In this document: positions 42,795 to 50,323 of the stretch, piece by piece
Numbering within the stretch: position 1 is the first letter of the stretch
Layout: every line of letters starts with the position of its first letter
Origin: an uncultured Eubacterium sp.
GTDB lineage: Bacteria; Bacillota; Clostridia; Lachnospirales; Lachnospiraceae
Direction: 5' to 3'
Length of the DNA: 62,951 nt
NCBI GenBank assembly: GCA_910584645.1
Contig: CAJUAU010000008.1
Coordinates: 1-62,951 of the forward strand
Position numbers and translations under genes: made by a program
The notes under the pieces: generated by a model
What the model was told of the DNA's origin: nothing
Seen by the model: only the letters and a program-made list of their open reading frames with translations
Databases searched by the model: none

Positions 42795-44186
42795 TTACTT
42801 TGATGAAAAGATGTCCTCCAGAAATACCACATACCCTTTTTTTGTCTCATATACATCAGCCTTGCTGACGATCTCCCAGGGCGCATGCATATTCAGCACA
42901 GCCACACCGCAGTCGATCACTTCCATGCCATAAAGCGCCATAATGTAGGCGATGGTTCCCCCGCCTCCCACGTCTACCTTTCCCAGCTCTGCCGTCTGAT
43001 ACGCCACTTTTTTATCCTCCAGAATACGGCGGATCCCCGCAAAATACTCTGCATTGGCATCGTTGCTGCCAGATTTTCCCCTGGCGCCGGTAAACTTATT
43101 AAAGACCATTCCTTTTCCAAAATATGCCGCATTTTTCGGTTCATAAGCGGCTTTAAACGTCGGATCAAAGGCGGCGCTGACATCGGAAGAGAGCATCTTG
43201 GAATTCGAGACACATCTCCGAAGCGCCAGCTCGCTGTATTCTCCCATGCCGTTCATAAGTTCTGCCAGAGTATTCTCGAAAGTTTTGGACTGCATTCCGG
43301 TAGCTCCCACACTTCCGATCTCTTCTTTGTCCACCAGAAGACAGCAGGTGGTATATTCGGTATCCTCCACCTCCAGCATCGCCTTTAGGGACGTAAAGGC
43401 GCAGACTCTGTCATCCTGTCCGTACCCCATGATCATACTGGCATCGATGCCGGATTCTCTCGCCTTCCCCGCAGGCACCACTTCCAGTTCCGCCGACAGG
43501 AAATCTTCCTCTTCCATACTATATTTATCCTTAAGGATCTCCAGCACGCTCTTTTTTACTGCTTCTTTTTCTTCACCTTTTAATGGCATGCTTCCAAAAA
43601 GTATATCCAGTTCTTCTCCCTCGATCACCTTGTTGGCTTTTTTCTCCATCCGTTCCCCGGCAAGATGAATGAGAAGATCTGTCACACAGAATACCGGGTC
43701 TTTTTCATCCTCTCCTATATTAACTTCCACCACACTGCCATCCTTTTTCACAACAACACCGTGAAGCGCCAGGGGAAGCGTCACCCACTGGTATTTTTTG
43801 ATGCCGCCATAATAATGGGTGTCCAGATAAGCAAAACCGCCCTCCTCATACAAAGGATTCTGTTTGATATCCAGTCTCGGGGAGTCAATGTGGGCGCCCA
43901 GGATCGCCATTCCATCTTCCAGCGGCCGCCTGCCGATCTGAAAAAGGGAGATCATTTTCTTCATCCCCACGGAATATACCTTGTCACCAGCCTTGATCTT
44001 TTTGCCGGCTGCCACAAGATCCGCCAGGTTCTCATAACCGGCCTCTTCCGCCATGCGGACCGCCAGCGCCACGCATTCCCGCTCTGTCTTTCCCTCATCC
44101 AGAAATCTGCGGTATTCTTTATTTAGCTGATTCAGCTCCTTCAATTCCTTTTTTGTATATGCTTTCCACGCATTTTCCCGTTCCAT
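42795..44186 (-). CDS. M18-family metallo-aminopeptidase
   Basis: A 463-residue cytoplasmic aminopeptidase of the M18 (ApeA/LAP4) family, active as a large tetrahedral complex in known members. The zinc-binding and catalytic motifs are AILGAHIDSPRLDIK, CLLVDKEEIGSVGATGMQ (catalytic Glu pair) and AVLNMHAPWEIVSKADVYET near the C-terminus, with VSNSKMLSSDVSAAFDP between. I chose ATG 44186 because AAAGGAGG lies 11 nt upstream; an in-frame ATG at 44219 has no well-placed site. It follows a small conserved gene and truA on the same strand. Confidence 0.9.
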   Translation of the reverse strand: MERENAWKAYTKKELKELNQLNKEYRRFLDEGKTERECVALAVRMAEEAGYENLADLVAAGKKIKAGDKVYSVGMKKMISLFQIGRRPLEDGMAILGAHIDSPRLDIKQNPLYEEGGFAYLDTHYYGGIKKYQWVTLPLALHGVVVKKDGSVVEVNIGEDEKDPVFCVTDLLIHLAGERMEKKANKVIEGEELDILFGSMPLKGEEKEAVKKSVLEILKDKYSMEEEDFLSAELEVVPAGKARESGIDASMIMGYGQDDRVCAFTSLKAMLEVEDTEYTTCCLLVDKEEIGSVGATGMQSKTFENTLAELMNGMGEYSELALRRCVSNSKMLSSDVSAAFDPTFKAAYEPKNAAYFGKGMVFNKFTGARGKSGSNDANAEYFAGIRRILEDKKVAYQTAELGKVDVGGGGTIAYIMALYGMEVIDCGVAVLNMHAPWEIVSKADVYETKKGYVVFLEDIFSSK

Positions 44187-44250
44187 TTCTTTTTCATCCT
44201 CCTTTACGTTCGTATTCATTAATTATTTATTTTCTCCAGATCCAAAGGGG

Positions 44251-44493
44251 TTATTCATCAAATTCCGCGATCACATAATACCCCTTCTCATTCTGGATGA
44301 TATCTTTTACCACACCTTCCCTGCTTTTCAGCCGCTCAGAAAAAGGGATGTTTCCCGACATCGCCACCGCCGGCACGATCGTATAATAATATGCACTGGG
44401 AAGCATCCCCTCTGTAACCTGTATGGGCTGTCCTGGTTCCACGAGCCCTTCCCGTTCCATTTTAAATTCCATTTCCCTCACCTGTCCCGCCAC
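44251..44493 (-). CDS. Small conserved hypothetical protein behind truA
   Basis: An 80-residue acidic protein containing MLPSAYYYTIVPAVAMSGNIPFSERLKSREGVVKDI. The composition suggests a small beta-barrel. I do not recognise the family. The frame opens with GTG 44493 (weak site); ATG 44472 and ATG 44460 are alternatives. It lies 24 nt behind truA and 64 nt before the aminopeptidase gene, so probably in the same transcript. Confidence 0.6.
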   Translation of the reverse strand: MAGQVREMEFKMEREGLVEPGQPIQVTEGMLPSAYYYTIVPAVAMSGNIPFSERLKSREGVVKDIIQNEKGYYVIAEFDE

Positions 44494-44517
44494 CTTTCTT
44501 CTGTTGTAGAATGATTT

Positions 44518-45261
44518 TTAGCCATAATACACCTTTTCCAGAAACAAGCCTTTTGCCGGGGCGGTTTCCCCGGCATACCGGCGCTCCCGCTTTTCCAATA
44601 TCTCTGGTATTTCCTCTGGCAGAAGTTTACCTGATCCGGTATCCACCAGTGTCCCCGTCAGGATCCTCACCATATTGTGCAGAAAACCATTTCCCTCATA
44701 AATAAGATAAATCTCGTCTTCTGTCTCCTGGATATCTATGGTATGGATGGTTCTCACCGTGGATTTTTTCTTTGAAGCCCTGGAACAAAAACTCTGAAAA
44801 TCATGGGTTCCCAGGAGATACCCTGCTGCCTTTTTCATTTTACCGACATCCAGGATCTTCTCTGCCTTCCAGGCATATTTTCTCTGGAACACGCAGTCCC
44901 TGCCGTACTTTATAATATGATAGCCATACCGCTTTCCCCGGGCATTGAGCCGGCTGTGAAACCGGTCCCCCGCCCTCTCTGCCGATATGATGCGGATATC
45001 CTCCGGCAGATATTCGTTCAGATAGTCTTTTAATCTACCAGGTTCCGGGGCACATTCATCCGGAAAATGTATATTTGCCACCTGTTCCAGTGCATGCACC
45101 CCCGCATCGGTGCGCCCCGCTCCCTGGATCTCCATTTCCCTGCCGGCATACAGGGAAAGCACTCTCTCCAGCTTTCCCTGTATGGTCATCTCTGTCCCTT
45201 TCTGCCTCTGCCACCCTTTATACCTCGTTCCGTCATACTGTATCTTCAGTCTGTAATTCAT
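44518..45261 (-). CDS. truA: tRNA pseudouridine(38-40) synthase
   Basis: A 247-residue TruA. Seen: LKIQYDGTRYKGWQRQ at the N-terminus, the catalytic Asp in GAGRTDAGVHALEQVANIHF, HSRLNARGKRYGYHI, GTHDFQSFCS and GNGFLHNMVRILTGTLVDTG. It modifies the anticodon stem-loop of many tRNAs. The start ATG overlaps the stop of the upstream gene as ATGA, with GGAGAG upstream. Confidence 0.96.
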   Translation of the reverse strand: MNYRLKIQYDGTRYKGWQRQKGTEMTIQGKLERVLSLYAGREMEIQGAGRTDAGVHALEQVANIHFPDECAPEPGRLKDYLNEYLPEDIRIISAERAGDRFHSRLNARGKRYGYHIIKYGRDCVFQRKYAWKAEKILDVGKMKKAAGYLLGTHDFQSFCSRASKKKSTVRTIHTIDIQETEDEIYLIYEGNGFLHNMVRILTGTLVDTGSGKLLPEEIPEILEKRERRYAGETAPAKGLFLEKVYYG

Positions 45262-45797
45262 AACCGCTCTCCACGCTTGCCCTCAAACCGGCTTCTTATC
45301 TTTAATTCAGACATGATATAGGCATATCCGTCCACACCGTCTTCCAGTGACAGATCCAGGCTGACCGCCATATTATTTAGCATATGGTCATCCAGTCTGT
45401 CTTTCATATCCTCCAGTATCTTGATCTTCTCCCGGTATGTATCTGCATCCAGAAACCGGATCAATCCAGACATCTGCTGGTCTTCCTGGCGTTCTTCCCG
45501 GCGGTCCTTACGGCCGGCTCCCCGGCCATCTTCCCCTATCTCTTTCCCCTTTGCTTCTTTTTGAAGTTTCTCTCCCGTATTTCTACTGGCAATTTCCAAA
45601 ATCTCATCCCTGCTCCCATCCCTTTTTGAATAATTCCGGTGAAATTGCTGCTTTTCCAATACATATACCAGATAATCCCCACTCATCTCCTGATAGCAGA
45701 CTGCTTCCGTCCCCTCTGGAAGAATATAACACTCAGATATGACCTGAACTGCTCTGCCGCTCCCTCGTGAATCATAAATATCCTTTAGCATTGACAT
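45258..45797 (-). CDS. Conserved hypothetical protein upstream of truA
   Basis: A 179-residue protein with a folded N-terminal part (VQVISECYILPEGTEAVCYQEMSGDYLVYVLEKQQ; about 15-50). A very charged Arg/Glu/Lys middle follows (about 80-110), then an acidic helical C-terminal part (LEDMKDRLDDHMLNNMAVSLDL). It may correspond to the DUF6145 group seen next to truA in Lachnospiraceae, but I am not certain. ATG 45797 follows GGAGGGAGTGGTGAC. A 4-nt overlap couples it to truA. Confidence 0.7.
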   Translation of the reverse strand: MSMLKDIYDSRGSGRAVQVISECYILPEGTEAVCYQEMSGDYLVYVLEKQQFHRNYSKRDGSRDEILEIASRNTGEKLQKEAKGKEIGEDGRGAGRKDRREERQEDQQMSGLIRFLDADTYREKIKILEDMKDRLDDHMLNNMAVSLDLSLEDGVDGYAYIMSELKIRSRFEGKRGERL

Positions 45798-45899
45798 GTC
45801 ACCACTCCCTCCTGTCCGCCTCCGGGCGAACTTCTTTTTTATTTTACTCTAATTAAAAGTAAAACACAATTACTTTATAAATAAAATGACCTTTTTTAT

Positions 45900-45927
45900 T
45901 TGACTTATGCCCAAAAAAGGGTATAAT
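45900..45927 (+). promoter_or_regulatory. Promoter of the KDPG aldolase fusion gene
   Basis: TTGACT (45900-45905), a 16-nt spacer and TATAAT (45922-45927). Upstream an AAAGTAA/TTACTTT inverted repeat (45856-45876) could be a regulator site. Confidence 0.75.
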
Positions 45928-45978
45928 AAAATAGACAAATCAGAGTGTTGCGTATGCATGCTTTTTTATGTGGTATCC

Positions 45979-46006
45979 GCTGGGGATAAAATATCTTTTC
46001 CCCGGC
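45979..46006 (+). other. Leader hairpin before the KDPG aldolase gene
   Basis: GCTGGGGA/TTCCCCGGC stem with an 11-nt AT loop in the roughly 115-nt 5' leader. No terminator T-run follows. Confidence 0.45.
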
Positions 46007-46047
46007 ATTATATAAATGATTAATATTCAGGAAAGAAGGATTTCAAA

Positions 46048-47010
46048 ATGAATGATACTCTTGTAAAACTTTCACAGATCGGTATCGTGCCCGTAGTAGC
46101 ATTAAATGACATCAAAGACGCAAGACCTCTTGCCAAAGCTCTCTGCGACGGCGGACTGCCCTGTGCTGAGGTTACTTTCCGTACAGACTGTGCCGAAGAA
46201 GCTATCCGGGTCATGACAACAGAATTTCCCCAGATGTTTATAGGAGCTGGTACTGTCCTTACGACAGAACAAGTGGACCGCGCTGTCGGCGCCGGGGCCA
46301 GATTTATCGTCAGCCCGGGACTCAATCCAGAGGTAGTAAGATATTGTGTCGATAAAAACATTCCTGTCACCCCCGGCTGTGCCAATCCAAGTGATATTGA
46401 GCAGGCGCTTGCCCTGGGACTGGACGTGGTAAAGATCTTTCCGGCAGAGGCTATCGGAGGGCTGAAACTCATCAAATCCATGGCAGCTCCTTATGTCAAC
46501 ATGAAATTTATGCCTACTGGCGGCATCAACGCAAAGAATCTCAACGATTATCTTGCCTATGACAGGATCGTTGCCTGCGGAGGCAGCTGGATGGTGAGCG
46601 GAGACCTGGTAAAAGCAGGTAAATTTGATGAAATCAAGGCACTGACCAAAGAAGCAGTAAAGAATATGCTCGGTTTCCGCATCAAACACATCGGCATCAA
46701 TTCGCCGGATGACACCACAGCGGCTTCCACTGCGGATGCCTTTGCCACTATGTTTGGTTTTGATAAAAACGAGGCAGTGGGTTCTTATTTCTGCGGCGAG
46801 GGCGTAGAGGTTATGAAGTCCCAGGGAAAAGGTACCATGGGGCATATCGCTGTCGGATGTAATTCCGTTGACCGTGCGGTTTATCATCTTTCCGCCCAGG
46901 GTGTGGAATTTGATATGGACACTGCCCTGTACAATGAAAAGGGCGCTATGAAATTTATCTATCTGAAAGGTGAATTCGGAGGATTTGCCCTGCATCTGAC
47001 GCTGAATTAA
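46048..47010 (+). CDS. eda: KDPG/KHG aldolase fused to a VOC (glyoxalase-like) domain
   Basis: A 320-residue fusion. Residues 1-210 are a class I KDPG/KHG aldolase: PVVALNDIKDA, AEVTFRTD (catalytic Glu41), GAGTVLT, VSPGLNPEV and the Schiff-base lysine K129 in LDVVKIFPAEAIGG, then FMPTGGI. Residues about 213-320 are a VOC-superfamily module (RIKHIGINSPDD, MGHIAVGCNSVDRAVYHLSAQGVEFD, FGGFALHLTLN). The aldolase splits 2-keto-3-deoxy-6-phosphogluconate into pyruvate and glyceraldehyde-3-phosphate; the VOC part may bind a metal or a 2-keto acid. ATG 46048 follows AAAGAAGGATTTCAAA. It is a single-gene unit with no sugar-acid kinase or dehydratase nearby. Confidence 0.88.
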   Translation: MNDTLVKLSQIGIVPVVALNDIKDARPLAKALCDGGLPCAEVTFRTDCAEEAIRVMTTEFPQMFIGAGTVLTTEQVDRAVGAGARFIVSPGLNPEVVRYCVDKNIPVTPGCANPSDIEQALALGLDVVKIFPAEAIGGLKLIKSMAAPYVNMKFMPTGGINAKNLNDYLAYDRIVACGGSWMVSGDLVKAGKFDEIKALTKEAVKNMLGFRIKHIGINSPDDTTAASTADAFATMFGFDKNEAVGSYFCGEGVEVMKSQGKGTMGHIAVGCNSVDRAVYHLSAQGVEFDMDTALYNEKGAMKFIYLKGEFGGFALHLTLN

Positions 47011-47049
47011 GTAGTTAGACGGTGCTATAGAAACATGATATGTAAAGAA

Positions 47050-47085
47050 GGGATTCTGGGACCTCTGAGCTCAGAATTCCTTTTT
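47050..47085 (+). terminator. Terminator of the aldolase gene
   Basis: GGGATTCTG...TCAGAATTCC followed by TTTTT. The 3' arm contains the stop codon of the convergent toxN gene. Confidence 0.75.
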
Positions 47086-47571
47086 AAAATGTTGCATTTC
47101 TTTTTCTAATTTCATAAAATCACAGCAGCGTGCCATTATATTTTTTTCATGTATATTCCTTGGCTGCCCTTTCACAACAAGATCATACAATTTTTGCGCT
47201 TTCATTTGAACTTTTTCTGAATTTGCCCGTATATAATCCGCCTGTCTTTTAAGAAGCCTTCTATATTTTTCATCCTCAATCTGAGATATACTGACCTCTT
47301 GAATTTCCTGCTCAGGAACTGGTATCATATTATTTAGATTTAATATGCCACAATCTCCGTTCCATATTTTTTCAATATCGATACTATTTCTCATTTTTTT
47401 ATACTTTTCTTTCGGGGAACTAAGAGGAATAAAATAAAGAATTTTCTGATTTAAAATCACTGCTCCACAATATGGTCTTCGAGAATTTTGATTTTCAGAG
47501 ATTTTTTGGTCATATTGTTTTAAATAACGTATGTATTGTTCATTTACATAGAATAATTTTAGTTTATTCAT
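47071..47571 (-). CDS. toxN: Type III toxin-antitoxin toxin, ToxN/AbiQ family endoribonuclease
   Basis: A 166-residue endoRNase toxin. Family hallmarks: LFYVNEQYIRYLKQYDQKI (N-terminal strand and helix), RRPYCGAVI, FIPLSSPKEKYKKMRNS (catalytic-site Ser/Lys region) and GILNLNNMIPVP, then an all-helical C-terminus. ToxN cuts its own antitoxin precursor into repeat units that inhibit it, and kills or stalls the cell when phage infection upsets the balance. ATG 47571 follows AAAGGAGGGTGTGA. Upstream are an intrinsic terminator, three 36-nt RNA repeats and a consensus promoter, the canonical toxI-toxN order. Confidence 0.93.
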   Translation of the reverse strand: MNKLKLFYVNEQYIRYLKQYDQKISENQNSRRPYCGAVILNQKILYFIPLSSPKEKYKKMRNSIDIEKIWNGDCGILNLNNMIPVPEQEIQEVSISQIEDEKYRRLLKRQADYIRANSEKVQMKAQKLYDLVVKGQPRNIHEKNIMARCCDFMKLEKEMQHFKKEF

Positions 47572-47592
47572 TCACACCCTCCTTTTGTGTGG

Positions 47593-47622
47593 AAAAAGTG
47601 GAGAGGATCATATCCTCTCCAC
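47593..47622 (-). terminator. Terminator between the RNA antitoxin repeats and toxN
   Basis: GTGGAGAGGAT-CAT-ATCCTCTCCAC is a perfect 11-bp stem followed on the minus strand by TTTTT. In known ToxIN loci such a hairpin lets most transcripts stop after the antitoxin and a minority continue into the toxin. Confidence 0.88.
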
Positions 47623-47631
47623 AAATGTTTT

Positions 47632-47739
47632 ATCTCGCACTATCGTAGCGAATCACCGCTTTTATTCATCTCGCACTATCGTAGCGAATCACCGCTTTTA
47701 TTTATCTCGCACTATCGTAGCGAATCACTGCTTTGCATT
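47632..47739 (-). ncRNA. toxI: ToxI-type RNA antitoxin, three 36-nt repeats
   Basis: Three tandem units with an exact 36-nt period begin (plus-strand frame) at 47632, 47668 and 47704. Each contains ATCTCGCACTATCGTAGCG followed by AATCACCGCTTT. Units 1 and 2 differ at only a base or two, and unit 3 diverges at its promoter-proximal end (CACTGCTTTGC). The 36-nt repeat length is that of the founding ToxI. The minus-strand RNA would fold into pseudoknots that bind ToxN. It is not a CRISPR: there are no spacers. Confidence 0.9.
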
Positions 47740-47740
47740 T

Positions 47741-47769
47741 ATTATAATCAATCCTCCTGAAAATGTCAA
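47741..47769 (-). promoter_or_regulatory. toxI-toxN promoter
   Basis: Minus strand TTGACA (47764-47769), a 17-nt spacer and TATAAT (47741-47746): a full consensus sigma-A promoter. The -35 box abuts the hydG stop codon (47770). Confidence 0.93.
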
Positions 47770-49188
47770 TCAGAACCGGAAATCTCTTTTTCCTTTATGA
47801 ATGTTATCAATATACTCCGCCGCTTTTTCCTTTACGACAGGATTTGTAATTACCTCCAGCTCCCTGCGGATCACTTCCTCGCCTTTCTTCTTTGTATCCT
47901 CTGAGGCATAATCCTCCAGATACTCTTTGAGTGTCATCAGCGCATTGGGCTGGCAGCAGTTAACGATCTGACCAGATTTCAAAAGTTTCATAAAGCGGTC
48001 CCCGGTTCTTCCTTCGCGGTAACATGCCGTACAGAAGCTGGGGATATAGCCAAGCCCCAGCAGCCAGTTTACCACTTCATCCAGGGTTCTGCGGTCACTG
48101 ACATCGAATTGTGCAGAATTTTCTTCTATGGTCTCTTCCTCCACATAACCGCCAACGCTGGTCCTGGAGCCGCCGCTGATCTGAGAAATCCCAAGATCCA
48201 GTACTTTCTCTCTCGTCTCTTTGGATTCCCGCGTGGAAACGATCATGCCGGTATAGGGAACTGCGATACGGATCACCGAGACAATCTTTTCAAATATTTC
48301 GTCAGAAATGGCGTTTGAGAAATTCTCCGGATCAATATCATCTGCAGGGCAGATCCTCGGCACGCTGATGGTATGGGGACCGACGCCGAATTTTGCTTCC
48401 AGATGTTCCGCATGCATGATGATTCCCACCAGTTCATAACGGTACATGTTCAGTCCGAAAAGAACTCCCAGGCCCACATCATCAATACCGCCCTCCATGG
48501 CCCGGTCCATGGCCTCGGTATGGTAGGCATAATCATGTTTTGGTCCTGTGGGATGTAGCTGTTCATAGCTCTCCTTGTTATAGGTCTCCTGGAACAGGAT
48601 ATAGGTACCAATGCCGGCATCATGAAGCTTCCGATAATTTTCTACAGTTGTAGCAGCAATATTGACGTTCACCCGTCGGATCGCGCCATTTTTGTGCTTG
48701 ATGCCATAAATGGTTTCAATACTCTCCAGAATATATTCAATGGGATTGTTCACCGGATCCTCTCCGGATTCTATGGCAAGCCGTTTATGTCCCATATCCT
48801 GAAGGGCGATCACTTCCTGACGGATCTCCTCCTGACTCAGTTTTTTCCTACGGATATGTTCGTTACAATGGTGGTACGGACAGTATGTACAGCCGTTCAC
48901 ACAATAATTGGAAAGATACAGGGGAGCAAACATCACGATCCGGTTTCCGTAAAATCTCTTTTTGATCTCTTTTGCCAGCTTCTGAATCTCCAGATTTTCC
49001 TCTTCTAACTCACATTCCAGCAAAACTGCGGCTTCCTGATGGGAAATTCCTTTCATCTCCCAGGCCTTTTTTAATATTGAATCAATCAGTTCCTTATTTC
49101 CTTTATTTTTTTCCGCATATTCCAGCGATTTACGGATCTCCGTATCATCAATAAATTCTGTTGCTATGCCTGATTTTGGATCATACAT
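47770..49188 (-). CDS. hydG: [FeFe]-hydrogenase H-cluster radical SAM maturase
   Basis: A 472-residue radical-SAM tyrosine lyase that makes CO, cyanide and the Fe-cysteine synthon for the hydrogenase H-cluster. The radical-SAM cluster motif is C96-x3-C100-x2-C103 (SNYCVNGCTYCPYHH). SAM-binding ESGEDP follows, and the C-terminal auxiliary-cluster motif CTACYREGRTGDRFM...CCQPNAL is present. ATG 49188 has AAAGGA about 13 nt upstream. It follows the TM1266-family gene on the same transcript, separated by a long hairpin. hydE, hydF and the hydrogenase itself are not in this window. Confidence 0.95.
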   Translation of the reverse strand: MYDPKSGIATEFIDDTEIRKSLEYAEKNKGNKELIDSILKKAWEMKGISHQEAAVLLECELEEENLEIQKLAKEIKKRFYGNRIVMFAPLYLSNYCVNGCTYCPYHHCNEHIRRKKLSQEEIRQEVIALQDMGHKRLAIESGEDPVNNPIEYILESIETIYGIKHKNGAIRRVNVNIAATTVENYRKLHDAGIGTYILFQETYNKESYEQLHPTGPKHDYAYHTEAMDRAMEGGIDDVGLGVLFGLNMYRYELVGIIMHAEHLEAKFGVGPHTISVPRICPADDIDPENFSNAISDEIFEKIVSVIRIAVPYTGMIVSTRESKETREKVLDLGISQISGGSRTSVGGYVEEETIEENSAQFDVSDRRTLDEVVNWLLGLGYIPSFCTACYREGRTGDRFMKLLKSGQIVNCCQPNALMTLKEYLEDYASEDTKKKGEEVIRRELEVITNPVVKEKAAEYIDNIHKGKRDFRF

Positions 49189-49230
49189 ATCTTCTCGTCT
49201 TCCTTTCTTCTTAATTAATTTCTGCAGTAT

Positions 49231-49302
49231 TAGCTTGACGGCGCAAATTTGAACCCTGCCTCCGCCTGTGATTTTCCAATTTACTGCGTCAACGTCAAGC
49301 TA
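49231..49302 (-). repeat. 72-nt inverted repeat between the TM1266-type gene and hydG
   Basis: TAGCTTGACG (49231-49240) and CGTCAAGCTA (49293-49302) are a perfect 10-bp inverted pair around 52 nt, with weaker inner pairing (GCGCAAATT near AATTTACTGCG). No T-run follows. It may be an RNA processing or stability hairpin, or a very small inserted element. Confidence 0.55.
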
Positions 49303-49318
49303 GGTCATTTCCACCCAT

Positions 49319-49564
49319 CTACTTTGTGGCATAAACCGCCTTACTGGTCACACCCTCCACCATGCCAAGTTTTCCTGACATGGAACTGACCACATCGTTC
49401 GGGCCGTCCACGATCACACTGATCACCGACATATCCCGCTCACGATAAGGGATGCCCATCCTTCCTACAATATACTCACGATATGAATGCAGGATATCAT
49501 TAACAGCCTCCGCCGATTCTGCCTCTTCTACAATAATGCCGATGACAGCAAGCCTTTTTGGCAT
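49319..49564 (-). CDS. TM1266-family putative regulator of the [FeFe]-hydrogenase system
   Basis: An 81-residue ferredoxin-fold (ACT/NikR-C-like) protein: RLAVIGIIVEE, a helix VNDILHSYREYIVGRMGIPYRERDMSVISVIVDG, and a final MSGKLGMVEGVTSKAVYATK. This matches the TM1266 family, found beside hydE/F/G genes and proposed to regulate the iron-only hydrogenase system. ATG 49564 follows AAAGGAGAGTGACCGTAT. It lies directly downstream of a leader RNA ending in a terminator and upstream of hydG. Confidence 0.88.
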   Translation of the reverse strand: MPKRLAVIGIIVEEAESAEAVNDILHSYREYIVGRMGIPYRERDMSVISVIVDGPNDVVSSMSGKLGMVEGVTSKAVYATK

Positions 49565-49781
49565 ATACGGTCACTCTCCTTTCCTCTCACTAAAAAATCC
49601 CGGCAGCCTGCCGGGATTTCGGATCACAGTATATAAAAACAACAGAAGGAATCCATCCTGCGAAATTTGCTTACGTCCTGCGTCTCACCGCCGGGCCCAT
49701 ATCAGAATCCCTCAAATGAATATTCTTTTATACACTGCCGCCTTCCCACTCAGGAATCCCTTTGCATGTCAGCACGACTAT
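49565..49781 (-). ncRNA. Structured 5' leader RNA of the TM1266-hydG operon (riboswitch/attenuator candidate)
   Basis: Between a near-consensus promoter and the first codon lies a leader of about 217 nt. Its core (49627-49737) is closed by an 11-bp helix, CAGTGTATAAA with TTTATATACTG (one G-U). Immediately afterwards comes an intrinsic terminator (49591-49619) only about 25 nt before the start codon. Within the core are two GCAGGA strings (GACGCAGGACGTAAGC and TCGCAGGATGGATTCC) and a GGGCCCGGCGG segment. Two upstream GGGATT copies (49753-49760, 49704-49711 on the plus strand as AATCCC) could pair with the AATCCC arm of the terminator as antiterminators. I could not fit it to a riboswitch class I know. 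Confidence 0.6.
49591..49619 (-). terminator. Intrinsic terminator in front of the TM1266-type gene
   Basis: AAATCCCGGCAG-GC-TGCCGGGATTT-type hairpin with a run of six T on the minus strand. It sits between promoter and ribosome site of the hydrogenase-maturation operon, so it is more likely an attenuator than the end of dtd. Confidence 0.85.
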
Positions 49782-49787
49782 ATGATT

Positions 49788-49816
49788 ATATTAACACATA
49801 AATACCATTATTTCAA
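49788..49816 (-). promoter_or_regulatory. Promoter of the TM1266-hydG leader
   Basis: Minus strand TTGAAA (49811-49816), a 17-nt spacer and TAATAT (49788-49793), just behind the dtd stop codon. Confidence 0.7.
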
Positions 49817-49840
49817 GACCTGCCACAACATCAGCTGCCA

Positions 49841-50293
49841 TCAACATCCAAGATCTGCACTGTCAAGAATTACAGTAAAAGGCCCGTCGTTTAACAATTC
49901 CACCTTCATATCTGCACCAAACTCCCCGTATCTCACAGCTGTAATCTGCTCCGCACAACGCCCTTTGATATATTCATAGAGCTGTTCTGCCAGATCCGGC
50001 GCACCTGCTGACGTAAATGAGGGACGGTTTCCCTTCCGGCAGTCTGCATACAGGGTAAATTGGGAAATCAGCATCAGTTCCCCTTCCACATCCTTTAATC
50101 CCAGATTGGTTCTGCCATCCAGGTCCTCAAAGATTCTCATGTTCACCAGCTTCTGAACCATCTTATCGGCAGTTTTTTCATTATCCTCCTGCCCGATGCC
50201 GACCAGCACCAGCAGCCCCCTTCCAATCTCGCCCCGCACTTCACCATCAATCGCCACTGAGGCATGTGTTACCCGTTGTATCACAAATCTCAT
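49841..50293 (-). CDS. dtd: D-aminoacyl-tRNA deacylase
   Basis: A 150-residue DTD enzyme that frees tRNA mischarged with D-amino acids or glycine. Diagnostic motifs: MRFVIQRVTHASVAIDGEV, LVLVGIGQEDNEK, ISQFTLYADCRKGNRPSF (the SQFTL active-site motif) and LLNDGPFTVILDS (the N-x-GP motif). ATG 50293 has GGAGG 6 nt upstream; the ATG at 50311 lacks a site. Confidence 0.96.
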   Translation of the reverse strand: MRFVIQRVTHASVAIDGEVRGEIGRGLLVLVGIGQEDNEKTADKMVQKLVNMRIFEDLDGRTNLGLKDVEGELMLISQFTLYADCRKGNRPSFTSAGAPDLAEQLYEYIKGRCAEQITAVRYGEFGADMKVELLNDGPFTVILDSADLGC

Positions 50294-50323
50294 CCTTTTC
50301 CTCCATTCCAAAGCCTGTGTGCT

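Noticed and set aside
46102..46995. A 297-codon open frame on the minus strand opposite the KDPG aldolase
   Set aside because: It is antisense to a clear enzyme with all catalytic motifs and has no recognisable domain or start signal.
47632..47739. Short regular repeats that could suggest a CRISPR array
   Set aside because: The 36-nt units are contiguous without spacers and sit before a ToxN-like gene behind a terminator, so they are an RNA antitoxin.
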